DNA from: Flammeovirga sp. EKP202
GTDB lineage: Bacteria; Bacteroidota; Bacteroidia; Cytophagales; Flammeovirgaceae
Length of the DNA stretch: 63,017 nt
Reading direction: 5' to 3'
Assembly (NCBI RefSeq): GCF_014534745.1
Contig: NZ_JACVVP010000043.1
Coordinates: 1 to 63,017, forward strand
Shown here: piece by piece, positions 1-9,417 of the stretch
Layout of the letters: each line of letters opens with the position of its first letter
Position numbering within the stretch: the first letter of the stretch is position 1
Program-made: the position numbers and the translations under genes
Notes under the pieces: model-generated
What the model saw: the letters and a program-made list of their open reading frames with translations, nothing else
Told to the model about the DNA's origin: nothing
Databases searched by the model: none

Positions 1-93
1 CTAAAAACAGCTTAATTTAGCATCCTTATATTTATACTTTTACCATTCGCAAATTTTTGGTGAGCGAAAGGTCAGTACTTAAATTAAAAAAAT

Positions 94-134
94 AAAGGTT
101 TGATGAAGTACCAAAGTATATTCATCAAACCTTT
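94..134 (-). terminator. Rho-independent terminator of fabG
   Basis: A 14-bp perfect inverted repeat (AAAGGTTTGATGAA and its complement) with a 13-nt loop lies 24 bp beyond the fabG stop. On the minus strand it is followed by a T-rich run. Confidence 0.85.
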
Positions 135-158
135 TATATTTTTAGAAAACTAAAATTA

Positions 159-905
159 TTAGCTCTTCATACCACCGTGAATCTCAAGTGTTTGAGCAGT
201 AATGTAAGTAGACATATCAGAGATTAAGAAGATACATAAATCTGCAACTTCTTCTGGTTTACCACCTCTCTTCATTGGAATATCAGCAATCCAAACATCC
301 TTTACTTTTTCATCTAAAGTAGCAGTCATTTCAGTTTCAATAAATCCTGGAGCTACTGCATTACAGCGAACGCCTCTAGCTGCCAATTCTTTTGCTACTG
401 ATTGAGTAAACCCAAGGATACCTGCTTTTGAAGCAGCGTAGTTAGCTTGCCCTGCATTACCATGCACACCTACTACTGAACTCATGTTTACAATAGAACC
501 GCTACGTTGCTTTAAGAATGTTCTTGTAGCTGCTTTTGTTAAGTTGAAAACTGACTTTAAGTTTACTCTGATTACATCGTCAAATTGCTCTTCTGACATA
601 CGCATTAATAACGTATCTTTTGTAATACCAGCGTTGTTAATTAAACCATCAAGAGAATCAAAATCAGTTGTGAAATCTTTGATTAATTGTTCAGCTGCAG
701 CAAAGTCAGAAGCGTCAGAACGGTAGCCTTTGGCTTTTATTCCGTATGCTTCTAATTCAGCTACCAAAGCTTCACCTTTCTCAACACTTGAGAGATAAGT
801 GAACCCTATATTTGCGCCATGCTCCGCGCAACGAATTGCGATTGAACGTCCAATACCTTTAGACGCACCTGTAATCAAAACGTTTTTGCCTTCTAGCAGT
901 TTCAT
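159..905 (-). CDS. fabG: 3-oxoacyl-[acyl-carrier-protein] reductase FabG
   Basis: This is a 248-residue classical short-chain dehydrogenase, the usual FabG length. It would carry out the NADPH-dependent reduction of 3-oxoacyl-ACP in the cytosolic type II fatty acid elongation cycle. Visible motifs are the cofactor loop TGASKGIG (residues 12-19), NNAG near 90, the catalytic Ser near 142 and YAASK with Tyr156 and Lys160. The C-terminal segment GFIETEMTATL and the ending IHGGMKS fit FabG better than a generic SDR. It is transcribed divergently from pepT and has its own terminator. Other fatty acid genes (acpP, fabF) are 40 kb away. Confidence 0.9.
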   Translation of the reverse strand: MKLLEGKNVLITGASKGIGRSIAIRCAEHGANIGFTYLSSVEKGEALVAELEAYGIKAKGYRSDASDFAAAEQLIKDFTTDFDSLDGLINNAGITKDTLLMRMSEEQFDDVIRVNLKSVFNLTKAATRTFLKQRSGSIVNMSSVVGVHGNAGQANYAASKAGILGFTQSVAKELAARGVRCNAVAPGFIETEMTATLDEKVKDVWIADIPMKRGGKPEEVADLCIFLISDMSTYITAQTLEIHGGMKS

Positions 906-945
906 GGTGTGTGTATTTCTAAGTTGTTAGAATAAATTCAGGTCG

Positions 946-973
946 CAAGTTACAAAAAAGTCATTATGAACAA
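946..973 (-). promoter_or_regulatory. Candidate promoter of fabG (Bacteroidota type)
   Basis: On the minus strand TTG (973-971) is followed after 18 bp by TAACTTG (952-946), close to the TTTG / TAnnTTTG pattern of Bacteroidota primary sigma promoters. It would give a leader of about 35 nt. The -7 box is one base short of consensus. Confidence 0.35.
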
Positions 974-1154
974 GTTTAATTCTTATTTATCCTTTAGAAA
1001 AGGCCATTTTTTTTCAAAGTTTTATCAAGTATTGTAAATTCGAACTTCATAAATGAAAACAATACCTTATTAGAGCCTTTTTGAAATCTATAATTTGGAG
1101 AAGAAAATACGCTTTTAGGTAGATATATAAGCATAAATTATTAATCAAAGATTC

Positions 1155-2381
1155 ATGGAAAAGTTATTAGAAAGATTTTTACGTTATGTAAAAATTGACA
1201 CGGAGTCTGTTCCTGGTATTGAGCAAATTCCTAGTACAAAAAAGCAATTTGACTTAGCAAACTTATTGGTAGAAGAGTTGAAAGAAATTGGAATGCAAGA
1301 CGTAACTATTGATGAAAATTGCTACGTAATGGCTACTCTTCCTTCGAATATTGAAAAAGAAGTGCCTACAATTGGTTTTGTAGCTCACGTTGATACGACT
1401 CCTGATTTAACAGGTGCCAATGTAAACCCTATTGTTTGGGAGAATTATGATGGTAATGATTTGGTTTTAAATAAGGAGAAAAATATTGTACTTTCTACAG
1501 AAGAGTTTCCAGAAATTAAAGCTTACAAGGGACAACAGATTGTAACGACAGATGGTACTACTCTTTTAGGTGCAGATGATAAAGCGGGCGTTGCAGAGAT
1601 TGTAACTGCGATGGATTACCTTATTCAACATCCAGAAATTAAGCATGGTAAAATCAGAATTTGTTTCACTCCTGATGAGGAGGTAGGAAAAGGAGCAGAT
1701 TTATTTGATGTAGAAAAATTTGGTGCAGAATGGGCTTACACAATGGACGGAGGTCCTATGGGTGAATTTGAATACGAAAACTTCAATGCAGCTTATGCTG
1801 AAGTAACTTTTAAGGGACAAAATGTACACCCAGGTACCGCAAAAGGGAAAATGGTCAACTCGATGAACATTGCGGCAAAGTTTGCTACAAAGTTCCCTGA
1901 TAACGAAACACCGGAGCAGACAGAAAAATATGAAGGTTTCTACCATTTATTGACTATGAGTGGCTCTGTGGAGGAGTCTAAGTTACAATACATTATTAGA
2001 GACCACGATGGCGAGCTTTTCAAAGCAAGAAAAGCACACGTGGAGGCGTTAGTAAAAGACTTCCAAAGAGAATTCGGAGAAGACAAAGTACAACTTTCTC
2101 TAGTAGATCAATATTACAATATGAAAGAAAAGGTAGAGCCAAATATGCATATTGTTGATATTGCTTTGGAAGCAATGAAAGCTTTAGAAATAGAGCCAGA
2201 TGTAAAAGCTATTCGTGGAGGAACTGACGGTGCAAGATTATCATTTATGGGCTTACCTTGTCCTAATATTTTTGCAGGAGGGCATAATATGCATGCTCGC
2301 TATGAATACGTTCCTGTTCCTACAATGGAGGCAGCGACAAAAGTAATTGTGAAAATTGCAGAAATTGTTGGAAGAGGTTAG
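1155..2381 (+). CDS. pepT: Peptidase T (tripeptide aminopeptidase, M20 family)
   Basis: The 408-residue protein has the full length of PepT. This is a cytosolic dizinc exopeptidase that removes N-terminal residues from tripeptides. Metal-site motifs are visible: AHVDT (His78, Asp80), GADDKAG (bridging Asp141), DEEVG (Glu175 as general base, Glu176), and a C-terminal [11 protein letters not shown] carrying the last His ligand. The dimerisation-domain segment [14 protein letters not shown] is also typical of PepT. It is a single-gene unit divergent from fabG, ended by the hairpin at 2441-2479. Confidence 0.95.
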   Translation: MEKLLERFLRYVKIDTESVPGIEQIPSTKKQFDLANLLVEELKEIGMQDVTIDENCYVMATLPSNIEKEVPTIGFVAHVDTTPDLTGANVNPIVWENYDGNDLVLNKEKNIVLSTEEFPEIKAYKGQQIVTTDGTTLLGADDKAGVAEIVTAMDYLIQHPEIKHGKIRICFTPDEEVGKGADLFDVEKFGAEWAYTMDGGPMGEFEYENFNAAYAEVTFKGQNVHPGTAKGKMVNSMNIAAKFATKFPDNETPEQTEKYEGFYHLLTMSGSVEESKLQYIIRDHDGELFKARKAHVEALVKDFQREFGEDKVQLSLVDQYYNMKEKVEPNMHIVDIALEAMKALEIEPDVKAIRGGTDGARLSFMGLPCPNIFAGGHNMHARYEYVPVPTMEAATKVIVKIAEIVGRG

Positions 2382-2440
2382 TGATAAACTTCAATAATAG
2401 ATGATCAAATCGTCGTAGCGTATTCGAATCATAACAATAA

Positions 2441-2479
2441 AAAAGGCCGAAACATTATCTTTAGTGTTTCGGCCTTTTT
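2441..2479 (+). terminator. Rho-independent terminator of pepT
   Basis: A 14-bp inverted repeat (AAAAGGCCGAAACA and its complement) with a 10-nt loop is followed by T5. It is A-rich on the left side, so it could work in both directions. Its stem resembles that of the terminator at 15005-15037. Confidence 0.9.
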
Positions 2480-2499
2480 GTTTGCCCTGCATGCAAACT

Positions 2500-3200
2500 A
2501 TCCCAACAGTTTAAAAATAAAGTTGTTTTGCCCCTCGGAGGGAAGAAAATGAGGCTTAAAGTGTGAAGGAAGAATTAGCAAGTTTACTGTACATAGCGAA
2601 AATGTACTTATTTTGGCGTGTAGTAGTAAGTGAGGTTGTAAAATATGCCGAAGCCCTAATTTCAAGATTACTCTATACGGTATAACAGATGTGTTAGTAA
2701 ACAGGGAAGTTTATGAAGCCTTTATTGTTCATGTTTTTTAGTATGAGCTAAGGTTTAAGGTAAGTCTGAACTTATGGAAATGAAGGTGGCAGATGAACTC
2801 TTAGTAGTTAAAAAGTCCTTGCAAGAGATCTTCTGGTAACAGAAGTTAGGATAAAACTTGGATGACTCTTGTACATGAATGGCACATCAGCTACACAGAC
2901 AGTTGTTTCACAAAAGGATGCAACCTATGCGAAGGTGTGAAGTTAGAACTGAAAGTGAAAATGTATACACAGTTATTGTTAAAGTATAAGTAAAAAAATA
3001 GCTGTTGAGATACAACTAGGAATTTTTAGTGAAGAAGCTTCCTCTGTAAGAATCTTACCACTTTTAATCCGCAGGAGTACTCAGTAAGCGAGTTTTCTAA
3101 TCGATCTTCAAGGAGTATCTGGGAGCCCTAAAAGTATTACAACCTTTAAGGTTAAAGTAAGGAAAATGACAAGACGTAGCCAAGGTCACTACCCCACTTA
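2500..3200 (+). mobile_element. Possible decayed group II intron ribozyme, 5' part
   Basis: This stretch has stops in all frames but is rich in short G/A-rich helices and AAG/GAAG-type motifs, including the segments around 2870-2960 (TACATGAATGGCACATCAGC, then GCGAAGGTGTGAAGTTAGAA). From memory these resemble domain I of Bacteroidota group II introns. It lies directly upstream of a maturase tail in the same orientation. I could not find an intact 5' GUGYG boundary or a domain V hairpin, so only a remnant is claimed. A covariance-model search would decide. Confidence 0.4.
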
Positions 3201-3211
3201 AAATCTATATT

Positions 3212-3403
3212 TTGGATTTATCTCAGTTGATGCAAGGTTATTCGATGTATTATCGATTAGGGTTGAATAAGCGTTTATTTGGTACTCTTCAAGGTTGGAC
3301 TCTTAGTCGTCTTCGTATGATAATCATGAAACCTTGGAAAAGACTCAACGAGCAACTATGGTATATGAATCATAAAGGAACATTTGGGTTGCTAGTGGTG
3401 TAA
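3212..3403 (+). pseudogene. Group II intron maturase tail (GIIM-like), degenerate
   Basis: A 63-codon open stretch contains LSRLRMIIMKPWKR. This fits the W-x-RRLRM-x-x-W-K-Q-W-K-R signature of the maturase X/GIIM domain at the C-terminus of group II intron reverse transcriptases. The tail continues in another frame at about 3426-3594 (LALLDKWFSDQGLFDLSKV), similar to the end of such proteins, so at least one frameshift separates the parts. The palm and finger domains with YADD are absent. The element is inactive and marks the left edge of the defence locus. Confidence 0.6.
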
Positions 3404-3425
3404 TTAAAGCTGTTATCTGATTCAT

Positions 3426-3594
3426 CTAGCATTACTTGATAAGTGGTTTAGTGATCAAGGGTTATTCGATTTGAGCAAGGTAATTACAAATACAATACAC
3501 CAATTTAGGGATAAGGTTCGTATTCAAGATTCTATGAGAGGGTTAATATGGAATGAAATTTATTTACTATTCATTCGTTTGATTTTTTTTATGT
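3426..3594 (+). pseudogene. Frameshifted continuation of the maturase tail
   Basis: Read in the frame starting at 3426, the sequence gives LALLDKWFSDQGLFDLSKV and runs open to a stop near 3597. Group II intron proteins often end with a similar N-K-x-F-x-x-Q-G-L-x-x-L segment. It follows the 3212-3403 piece in order, but in a different frame and across stop codons. Confidence 0.45.
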
Positions 3595-3727
3595 AACGGA
3601 TAGGGTTTCTCTCTATTTCTTGTCCTTATATGTATATAGATAGTTCATGTATAAGAAGTAATGATTTTGATAAAGTCGATAGCCTTCTGTAATACATTTA
3701 ATTTTGATTAAGCTTTAAATTACTGCG

Positions 3728-5101
3728 ATGCAAAAAATTCAATCTTTTGATGTCAAAACGTATAAAGACATCTTGAAATACAACAAAAACCTTTATATCC
3801 CATTTCGAAAGAATGCCTTGGGTCAAAGGGAGTATTTGAGTGTATTACAAATCAAGGTAGACCTTCTAAAAGATGAGATGTACAAGTACAGAAGAGATCT
3901 GAATAAGGAGGAAATGAATCAACTCACCACAATAGGCAAAAGACTTCAGGAAGTACTATTAAGAGAAAAAGTGGCAGAAGTAGAAGGTGCTCCTCTGAAA
4001 GGTGGCTATTTTATCACTTCTTCACCTTTTAATGAAAACTTATATTCAGTTTCAACTTTCTTAGACAAGTACTGCCCAAGGAAAAGTTTTTATGATCAGG
4101 TAATTTCATCAACTGATAGGTCTTATAAAGATAATTATGATGACGTAGAAATAAATTTCTGCTTGGATGCTTCAGCCTCTTACTGCGATGATGACATTAT
4201 TGATTTACGAAATGAATATCGTAAACAGGAATATCTAGCGATTCATCTTGGAACCGGAGCTTTTATTAAAGTGACAAAGGAAGAAGAAACCTATAAGTAC
4301 CTAAAAGAATTAGATCCAGTTTCAGATATTGAACCGTTAGGTTTAGAGTACAAACTGAAAGTTCCAAACCAAGAATTCAATGGTCTTTTAGTAGAAGAGA
4401 GCTATTTGAAATTCTTCAATAAATATGCAGAACAAGTTTTTAGTACATACAGAGATGATGAAGCGGTATTTTCAATTTACCTATTCTCTGAATCATTTTT
4501 CGAAACTTTATTGAAAGGAATAGAGGTACTTGATGAAATGCATTCGAGAGGTGAAATCCATGGTAATTTTTATGCAGGGTGTATCGATTTTCAATCAGAT
4601 CAATGGGTTCTGAAAGATAGTTTAAACATAAAAATTGGAGGTGTTAGCCCTTCAAAATATGATAAGTACTTTGCTCCAGAACAACTTCTTCTTCAAGGTT
4701 TGGATGAGAGAACAGATGTTTATTTTATAGGTCTTGTAATCCTAAATTACATTGATGCACTGCAATTTGGGAAAACTTCTGATTACTATATTCCCGATAC
4801 AAATGGGAATGTAAAGCATCAAATTTTATTAGATGAGCCCCATGTTTTCATCTCACCAAAAACTAAAATATTTGAGGATGGAACCGAAGGTAGAACGAAA
4901 TGGCGAGTCTTCTTAGAACAATGCCTTGCATTTGATAAAAACGATAGATTTAACTCCATAGAAGAGCTCAAGTCGGAATTAACCACACTATTGGAACATT
5001 ATCCGATTAGTAAAGTAGACCAACGTTCTTTGGCTTCTTTAGGGGTGATGACTGATGTGGCTATGCTTGAAGGTGAAGTGGTGTATGGGTATGATGTGTA
5101 G
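3728..5101 (+). CDS. Pseudokinase-like protein, first gene of the Zorya operon
   Basis: The 457-residue soluble protein resembles a protein-kinase fold in its second half. A helix-E-like segment ending in EMHSRGEIHGN is followed by a C-lobe with FAPEQ (Ala316-Pro317-Glu318, the APE motif), DERTDVYFIG (like D-x-W-S-x-G) and DKNDRF (the late conserved Arg). The catalytic loop reads HGN (278-280) instead of HRD, LKPxN is not recognisable and DFG is replaced by IGG, so catalysis is unlikely. The N-lobe is uncertain; LGTGAFIKV near 180 may be the glycine loop. The first 170 residues are unrecognised. It lies 55 bp upstream of zorA on the same strand with no terminator between them. I infer a regulatory or sensing role in the defence operon. 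Confidence 0.6.
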   Translation: MQKIQSFDVKTYKDILKYNKNLYIPFRKNALGQREYLSVLQIKVDLLKDEMYKYRRDLNKEEMNQLTTIGKRLQEVLLREKVAEVEGAPLKGGYFITSSPFNENLYSVSTFLDKYCPRKSFYDQVISSTDRSYKDNYDDVEINFCLDASASYCDDDIIDLRNEYRKQEYLAIHLGTGAFIKVTKEEETYKYLKELDPVSDIEPLGLEYKLKVPNQEFNGLLVEESYLKFFNKYAEQVFSTYRDDEAVFSIYLFSESFFETLLKGIEVLDEMHSRGEIHGNFYAGCIDFQSDQWVLKDSLNIKIGGVSPSKYDKYFAPEQLLLQGLDERTDVYFIGLVILNYIDALQFGKTSDYYIPDTNGNVKHQILLDEPHVFISPKTKIFEDGTEGRTKWRVFLEQCLAFDKNDRFNSIEELKSELTTLLEHYPISKVDQRSLASLGVMTDVAMLEGEVVYGYDV

Positions 5102-5156
5102 AATTTAAATTTTAACAAGACTTATTTCAGATACAATTTAATTGATTTAATATATT

Positions 5157-7328
5157 ATGGATATCACAGTAGGTTTATGGATTACCATAGCTTTCATTAC
5201 TTTTATCATATCCGTTGGACTATATGGATATAAACAAATAAGTTCAAAAATAACTCCGATAAAAGAAGATTTAGAGAAGATAAATGAAAACTATGATGAA
5301 GAATTTTTAATGAATAGTTTACTTCAAAAATCTTGGCAAAATTATGAAAGAACTTTTATCAATAGGAAAACTCATTCTTCAGCTAATAATTTCTTCAATG
5401 AATATGATATAGTGCTAGATAGGTCGAATCTAGCTAATTACACCAATATTTTAGTTGGGTTAGGTATTATTGGAACTTTTGCGGGTTTAGCTTTTGGATT
5501 ATCAGACTTTAATATTGATAGCGTTAAAGAAATTACTAGTAGTATTCAAGGTTTATTAACAGGTGTTGATACAGCATTCTGGACTTCAATAGCAGGTATG
5601 TTATGTTCACTCTTATATGGTTGGTATTTTAAAAGAACAATGTCTTATACCAATAATTTAATAGGAGAATTATGCCATTTTCTAGATGCTAAATATAAAT
5701 TTACAGAAGAAGATAAACTTCGAAGAGAGTTTGAAACTTATTACAAAGTACAGAAAACGATTGTAGAGGAGTACTATTGTTCTATGGATGAAAGTGGAAA
5801 TATTATTTACCCAAAGGATAGATTAAAACATATTCATGAACAACTTACCCATAACACTGCATCAATTAAAAGTATGTCAACTGATCTTAATGGAGTATTA
5901 GAAAATGGATTAGAAGTCATGGTTGAGGGGATAAATAATTCCTTAGAAGAAATGCTAGATCGTTTAATGAAAATGACAAGTGGTCAAACCGATGCAAGTC
6001 TAAAAGAAGCATTGGAATCGATTAAACTGTTATTGGCGAATTTTAATTCATCCCTTGCAGAACCTTTAAATGAATTAGCTAAAAAAATGGATACGGTAGG
6101 TAGCTCTGTTAATGAACTACCATCAATTGTGACACAAATGAAGAGTTCTTTTGATGATATAATTATAAAATTTGAGCACTCTATTTCAAAGTTGATAGGA
6201 GAGAATGAAGAAGTATATAAGAAGACAGGTGAAACAACTGACAAAATAATAGGAAAAACTACTCAAATAACGGAAGAGTTAACTGTATCATTTGAGAAGT
6301 TGTTAGAAGAAATCAAGGGCGTAATTGATTCTACAAAATCGACAACAAAAGATATGAATGATACGGCAGGTAAATTCAATGATTCAGGTAAAACTATTTT
6401 GGAAGCTACTAATGGTTTAACAACTACATCTAAAAGCTTTGAAAAAACTTCAGAGCATTTAGAAAGTTCGACTAATGATTTTACTTCTAAGATAGAAAAA
6501 ATTTCAGACAAGCAAAGTGTAGTTTTCTCCCAATTAAACTCTCTTACAAGCGAGTTCTCGAAAGTGGCTGAAAGTATAGATAAATTGCCAATGACAATTG
6601 ACCTTTTAAAGGCAACTGTTGAAGATATCTTAAGTAAATTTGATGCTCAAACGACAAAGGGTAGAGTAGAAGGAGCTAAAATTAACCAAGAAACAGCAAA
6701 TCAATTAAGAGAAATAGGAAAGTTATTGGGAGATACAAAAGGATCATATCACTCAGAAATTAATAAAGTGATGGGTGAGTTTAATAAGATGTTGGAAAAC
6801 ACGAAGAACGTCGCAAAAGAGATGGGATCTAGTGCAACAAAATTTAATTCTTCAGGAGAACAGTTTAAGTCATTAACTAATGATATGTTGGGTTCTGCTG
6901 GATTATTGGAAGAGTCATCATCAAAATTGAAAGATTTTGGGGAGATTGCAAATCAGACAATTCAAAAACAGGCAGATATAACAGAGAAAATTACAGCGAA
7001 TGTCAATTCATCTATTACAAACATGAAAAATGCAGGAGAGAAAGTACAGAATAATATTCAGACTTCAGTAGATGGAATGAAAAACTATACTGAAGGGTTG
7101 TCATTAGCTGAGCAAAAAATGGGAGAAGCTTTTACAGTTTTGCATAATAATATAGAAAACTATAATGCTGCAACTAAAGATTCTCTCAATGATCAATTGA
7201 CAAACTTCACTCAACAGTTTACAGATGCGACTTCAATACTTCATGATGCTGTAGGTAACCTTACAGAAATTTTAAGTGAAAAAGGTGAAACAATTTCTAG
7301 AAAAAAGATAAGACAATACAATGAGTAA
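5157..7328 (+). CDS. zorA: ZorA-like motor subunit (MotA/TolQ/ExbB domain with long tail)
   Basis: The 723-residue membrane protein is close to known ZorA length. There is a hydrophobic helix at about 4-25 and two more at about 95-115 (LVGLGIIGTFAGLAFGL) and 139-158 (TAFWTSIAGMLCSLLYG). This is the MotA/TolQ/ExbB proton-channel pattern. Residues from about 200 to the end are almost entirely Ser/Thr/Asn/Lys-rich amphipathic heptads, forming the long intracellular tail that distinguishes ZorA from flagellar MotA. With ZorB it should form a proton-driven rotary motor in the inner membrane that senses phage infection. The stop overlaps the zorB start by 8 bp, indicating translational coupling. 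Confidence 0.85.
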   Translation: MDITVGLWITIAFITFIISVGLYGYKQISSKITPIKEDLEKINENYDEEFLMNSLLQKSWQNYERTFINRKTHSSANNFFNEYDIVLDRSNLANYTNILVGLGIIGTFAGLAFGLSDFNIDSVKEITSSIQGLLTGVDTAFWTSIAGMLCSLLYGWYFKRTMSYTNNLIGELCHFLDAKYKFTEEDKLRREFETYYKVQKTIVEEYYCSMDESGNIIYPKDRLKHIHEQLTHNTASIKSMSTDLNGVLENGLEVMVEGINNSLEEMLDRLMKMTSGQTDASLKEALESIKLLLANFNSSLAEPLNELAKKMDTVGSSVNELPSIVTQMKSSFDDIIIKFEHSISKLIGENEEVYKKTGETTDKIIGKTTQITEELTVSFEKLLEEIKGVIDSTKSTTKDMNDTAGKFNDSGKTILEATNGLTTTSKSFEKTSEHLESSTNDFTSKIEKISDKQSVVFSQLNSLTSEFSKVAESIDKLPMTIDLLKATVEDILSKFDAQTTKGRVEGAKINQETANQLREIGKLLGDTKGSYHSEINKVMGEFNKMLENTKNVAKEMGSSATKFNSSGEQFKSLTNDMLGSAGLLEESSSKLKDFGEIANQTIQKQADITEKITANVNSSITNMKNAGEKVQNNIQTSVDGMKNYTEGLSLAEQKMGEAFTVLHNNIENYNAATKDSLNDQLTNFTQQFTDATSILHDAVGNLTEILSEKGETISRKKIRQYNE

Positions 7329-7992
7329 AAATACAGTTGAAGAAGGTGTTTTCTCCCTTTCCTTAGGTGATTTGATGGCTGCTTTACTTTTGATTTTTAT
7401 CTTAATGTTATCGGCAACTCTTTTAAAATTGAAAGATCAAGATCCTACAGGAGTTTATTTTAATAAAAGGGAAAGTCTTATTGATTCCTTAAATCAAGAA
7501 TTTAAAGATGATTTACCTAAATGGGGAGCAGAATTTCATCCTGAGAAAATATCTATTGTTTTTACCTCTCCGGATGTATTATTTGAAACAGGTAAAGCAA
7601 CAGTAAAGCCTCATTTTAAGAAAATATTAGATGATTTTATTCCTCGATATTTAAAAGTGTTATCCGATGAAAAGTTTAAAGAATATATCGATGAAATTAG
7701 GGTTGAGGGTCACTCATCATTAGGCTTTGGTAAACTTACACAAATAGAAGCCTATTATATGAATATGGATTTGTCTCAAGAGAGGACAAGGAATGTATTG
7801 AGATATATTTTGACAAACAATGTAAAAGCAACATTGTTGGAGTGGACTAGAGCAAATATTACAGCGAATGGATTATCATCAAGTAAACCGATTTTAATCA
7901 ATGGTGAGTATAGTGCTAAATATTCCAAAAGAGTAGAATTCAGAGTGAGGTTAAACGCTAATTCAATATTAAACGAAGCTTTAGAAAATTAG
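7321..7992 (+). CDS. zorB: ZorB-like motor subunit (MotB/OmpA-like)
   Basis: The 223-residue protein has one N-terminal membrane helix (about 15-37). It is preceded by the motif LSLGDLMAALLLIF, where Asp17 sits at the cytosolic edge like the proton-carrying Asp of MotB and ZorB. The periplasmic part has an OmpA-like peptidoglycan-binding domain (IRVEGHSS, then LSQERTRNVLRYIL). It therefore works as the stator-type partner of ZorA. Its start overlaps the zorA stop by 8 bp, and zorC begins 3 bp after its stop. No flagellar genes are nearby, which argues against a motility role. Confidence 0.85.
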   Translation: MSKNTVEEGVFSLSLGDLMAALLLIFILMLSATLLKLKDQDPTGVYFNKRESLIDSLNQEFKDDLPKWGAEFHPEKISIVFTSPDVLFETGKATVKPHFKKILDDFIPRYLKVLSDEKFKEYIDEIRVEGHSSLGFGKLTQIEAYYMNMDLSQERTRNVLRYILTNNVKATLLEWTRANITANGLSSSKPILINGEYSAKYSKRVEFRVRLNANSILNEALEN

Positions 7993-7995
7993 AAT

Positions 7996-9411
7996 ATGAA
8001 AAGTTTGGAGGAAAATATTATTGGTTTATCAAACATTACTTTGCCTTATCGACCTGATTTTAAAGAAGAATCTAGGAGGAAGATTAATGATCAAATAAAA
8101 AAACTGGGTAAAATAATCACATACAGTCCTAAACCTCCCAAAGTAGATAAAAAGATTAATATTGAAACTGTTAATCGATTTAATTCTGATACACTTCTGA
8201 GCAAAGATATTAGAGTCTTTTCATGGAACTTAGAGGCAATCTTTTTTAATGAAAAACTCTTATCTAAAGAATATATTGACGAAGTATTAGCTTTGATTGA
8301 TGATAATTGGAGGTTGACTTATTATAACGGAATACTGAACTCTTTATTAGGTATTTGGGAGTGTAATACAACAAGAAAGAAAGTACAATCGCTCATCAGG
8401 TCAAAAGTAATTAAAACCAATAGTGAAATTGAAAAAGGTCTTATTAGAACTAATTCTAGATTAAATAATCAGCTAGAAAGTTCTATTTACTTTTTGGATC
8501 AAAGTGGAGCAAATAAATTGGCAAAGGAAGTTTTATTAGGTAAGTTAGATATAAACAAAATCACAGAATTTATTCAGCTTCCTCCGTCTTTATTTAGTAG
8601 CACCTATTTTGATAAAGTGCTTATTCACTATGTAGACTGTTTATTTTATGTTGAGAATGCTTCTTTAAGAAATAAAGATCAAGTAAACCAGATTATGGAC
8701 TTTATAAAGTTTAGAAGGAAAAGAGTCAAGGTTCTTATCATTTCTAAATTGATACTAGAGGTGAATAAAGGACATTTTAATGAACATAAATCTGAACTAA
8801 AATCCTATGCGTTTACAGAGATTGGAGATCCAAATATTGAGACTAATTGGATGTCGATACATTTCAATGAAAAAGAACAGGAAAGAGCTGATGAGGCAAG
8901 AAGAATGGTTCTTTACTGGATAAATCAAGAATTTATTGAGTCTTTTTTCAGCCTTATTGATGATGCTTCAAGAAGATTGTATTGGTTGAATTTCTTTAAG
9001 AAGAAAGGAGGGTATATGAAAGACTTTAAAATGCTTTTGGATCACGATCATAAATCTGATTTAAGAAAACTGTTAAATGGTTTGAGACCTCATATCAGTA
9101 AAAGAATTTCTCATTTCTCTAAAGATTGTGCTTTGACTTTTGTTATTAATGGTTACCGATTTATAGAATTTGGAGCTTATGGGGGAGGGACTTTAAATGT
9201 TCATAAAGTTGATAGTCGTAAAGAATTTAGGATTCAAAATGTATTAAAAAGATCATACATAGATAAAGGAGATATTTATTACAAACAAGGGGAAATACCA
9301 GAACTTGTAGATGGTATGCATTTTAGTTCGGAAGGAGGTAGATTAGCTCATAGAGGTGAAAAATGGAAATCGGATTTAGATAAATGGTTACGTAAAATAG
9401 CAAAAGTATAG
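7996..9411 (+). CDS. zorC: ZorC-like protein (EH-signature family)
   Basis: The 471-residue soluble protein has no membrane segment. The C-terminal third holds a pattern like the EH-signature domain of ZorC: WLNFFKKKGG, a conserved-looking basic stretch, then YRFIEFGAYGGG near residues 384-395 followed by a short hydrophobic and basic segment. In type I Zorya, ZorC is a DNA-binding cytosolic component needed together with ZorD. Family assignment rests mainly on position between zorB and a SNF2 helicase and on this short motif. At 471 residues it is somewhat shorter than the E. coli protein (about 560). It is 3 bp from zorB and 6 bp from zorD. Confidence 0.7.
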   Translation: MKSLEENIIGLSNITLPYRPDFKEESRRKINDQIKKLGKIITYSPKPPKVDKKINIETVNRFNSDTLLSKDIRVFSWNLEAIFFNEKLLSKEYIDEVLALIDDNWRLTYYNGILNSLLGIWECNTTRKKVQSLIRSKVIKTNSEIEKGLIRTNSRLNNQLESSIYFLDQSGANKLAKEVLLGKLDINKITEFIQLPPSLFSSTYFDKVLIHYVDCLFYVENASLRNKDQVNQIMDFIKFRRKRVKVLIISKLILEVNKGHFNEHKSELKSYAFTEIGDPNIETNWMSIHFNEKEQERADEARRMVLYWINQEFIESFFSLIDDASRRLYWLNFFKKKGGYMKDFKMLLDHDHKSDLRKLLNGLRPHISKRISHFSKDCALTFVINGYRFIEFGAYGGGTLNVHKVDSRKEFRIQNVLKRSYIDKGDIYYKQGEIPELVDGMHFSSEGGRLAHRGEKWKSDLDKWLRKIAKV

Positions 9412-9417
9412 TAGAAT

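Noticed and set aside
5157-7992. ZorA/ZorB pair as a flagellar or ExbB/TolQ stator
   Set aside because: A very long cytosolic tail, an OmpA-type partner and adjacent SNF2 helicase and EH-type genes fit Zorya. No flagellar, Tol or TonB genes are nearby.
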